From: Acidimicrobiaceae bacterium
GTDB lineage: Bacteria; Actinomycetota; Acidimicrobiia; Acidimicrobiales; UBA8592
Length of the DNA: 5,504 nucleotides
Direction of reading: 5' to 3'
Assembly (NCBI GenBank): GCA_002722525.1
Contig: PBMJ01000026.1
Span: 1-5,504 of the forward strand
Part shown: piece after piece, positions 4,874-5,504 of the stretch
How the letters are laid out: the number at the start of each line of letters is the position of its first letter
Position numbering within the stretch: the first letter of the stretch is position 1
The notes under the pieces: generated by a model
The model's input: only the letters and a program-made list of their open reading frames with translations
Databases searched by the model: none
Told to the model about the DNA's origin: nothing
Made by a program: the position numbers and the translations under genes

Positions 4874-5504
4874 CAAACTCGACGGAGGGGTCTTTGACGT
4901 TCTGATTGTCGGCGGTGGAATTAATGGCGCAGTCTCTGCTGCGGCTCTTTCTGCTCGCGGTGCTTCTGTTGCTCTGATAGACCGAGGCGACTTTGCTGGT
5001 TTTACCAGTCAAGAATCATCAAATCTTGTTTGGGGCGGAATCAAATACCTAGAGAACTACGAGTTCCCGCTTGTACGTAAACTCTGCATGAGCCGAAATC
5101 GACTTATGCGTGCATATCCTGCCAATGTAAAAGAAATAGGTTTTCTTGGTGTTCTAGGCGAAACCGCACCATTTCCGCCTTGGGTAGTTGGTGTGGGCGC
5201 CTTTGCTTACTGGGGGATTGGGAATTTTAAAACTAACGCTCCTCGCCCAATGAGCCCAGAAACTGTTGAACGAATTGAACCAATAATTAACACTGTTGGG
5301 ACGGTTGGAGGAATCGAATATGCGGATGCATACTTGAAAGACAACGATGCCAGATTCGTTTTCAGCTTTATTCGCTCTGCGATGGATGTCGGAGCTGTAG
5401 CGGCAAATTATGTGGAATTAGAGAACGCTGAGCGTGTAAAAGGCAACTGGCATGCTCAACTTCGAGATTGTGAAAGCGGAATGCCGATTAATCTAGAAGC
5501 AAAA
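4848..5504 (+). CDS. FAD-dependent glycerol-3-phosphate dehydrogenase-like protein, 3' end cut by the window
   Basis: The N-terminal 219 residues of a GlpD/DAO-fold flavoprotein; family members usually exceed 500 residues and are membrane-associated, passing electrons from sn-glycerol-3-phosphate to quinone. The Rossmann start VLIVGGGINGAVSAAALSARG (18-38) binds the FAD ADP moiety, with an acidic residue ending strand 2 (Asp45). TSQESSNLVWGGIKYLENYEF (53-73) aligns with the E. coli GlpD segment containing SSKLIHGGLRYLEHYEF. GGIEYADAYLKDNDAR (154-169) matches the family's GGFEYSDCWVDDAR-type block. Differences are K to N, H to W and R to K in the first segment. An in-frame TAA at 4836 leaves GTG 4848 as the only sensible start, yet it has no clear Shine-Dalgarno. 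Classical GlpD activity is likely but not assured; a related FAD oxidoreductase is the alternative. It could be co-transcribed with the gene ending at 4783. Confidence 0.85.
   Translation, partial: MALRETNLDKLDGGVFDVLIVGGGINGAVSAAALSARGASVALIDRGDFAGFTSQESSNLVWGGIKYLENYEFPLVRKLCMSRNRLMRAYPANVKEIGFLGVLGETAPFPPWVVGVGAFAYWGIGNFKTNAPRPMSPETVERIEPIINTVGTVGGIEYADAYLKDNDARFVFSFIRSAMDVGAVAANYVELENAERVKGNWHAQLRDCESGMPINLEAK

Noticed and set aside
1..5504. CRISPR arrays, tRNA or rRNA genes, transposase or insertion-sequence ends
   Set aside because: No regularly spaced repeats, cloverleaf pattern, rRNA-like stretch or terminal inverted repeats with a transposase were seen. Intergenic gaps are all under 180 bp.

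Overview
The window comes from a bacterium, most likely an actinobacterium. The best lineage clue is a protein of the mycothiol-dependent maleylpyruvate isomerase family at 3995-4783, since mycothiol is an actinobacterial thiol. The acyl-CoA dehydrogenase, the paired phosphotransferase and the MFS transporter are also of types common in that phylum. Base composition looks AT-leaning for an actinobacterium (below 50% GC by eye, not computed), which would suit a marine or freshwater lineage such as an uncultured acidimicrobiial one. That placement is inference only. I see no RNA gene, insertion sequence, CRISPR array or phage gene; this looks like ordinary metabolic chromosome.

Layout. Positions 12-1232 (+) encode a 12-helix MFS transporter whose frame is open to the left edge. 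It converges on a two-gene minus-strand unit, transcribed right to left: an acyl-CoA dehydrogenase (3819 to 2494) followed after 62 bp by an aminoglycoside-phosphotransferase-fold kinase (2431 to 1310). A 175-bp divergent intergenic region (3820-3994) holds a strong Shine-Dalgarno for the dehydrogenase, a 22-bp imperfect dyad and a possible ribosome-site hairpin. To the right, on the plus strand, are a mycothiol-dependent enzyme-family protein (3995-4783) and, 64 bp later, a FAD-dependent glycerol-3-phosphate dehydrogenase-like protein (4848-5504) that runs off the right edge.

How the genes may work together. The most informative pair is the kinase plus the dehydrogenase. Together they match the two halves of human ACAD10/ACAD11 and the LvaA/LvaC pair of Pseudomonas putida, which remove the 4-hydroxyl of 4-hydroxyacyl-CoAs by phosphorylation followed by dehydrogenase-type chemistry, so the acid can enter beta-oxidation. 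Here the two activities are separate, adjacent and probably co-transcribed, so the unit is probably a hydroxy-acid or fatty-acid catabolic operon. The plus-strand pair may be a separate unit; its substrates cannot be read from the sequence. The glycerol-3-phosphate dehydrogenase-like protein departs from classical GlpD in the conserved substrate-side segment, and its start region is unusual.
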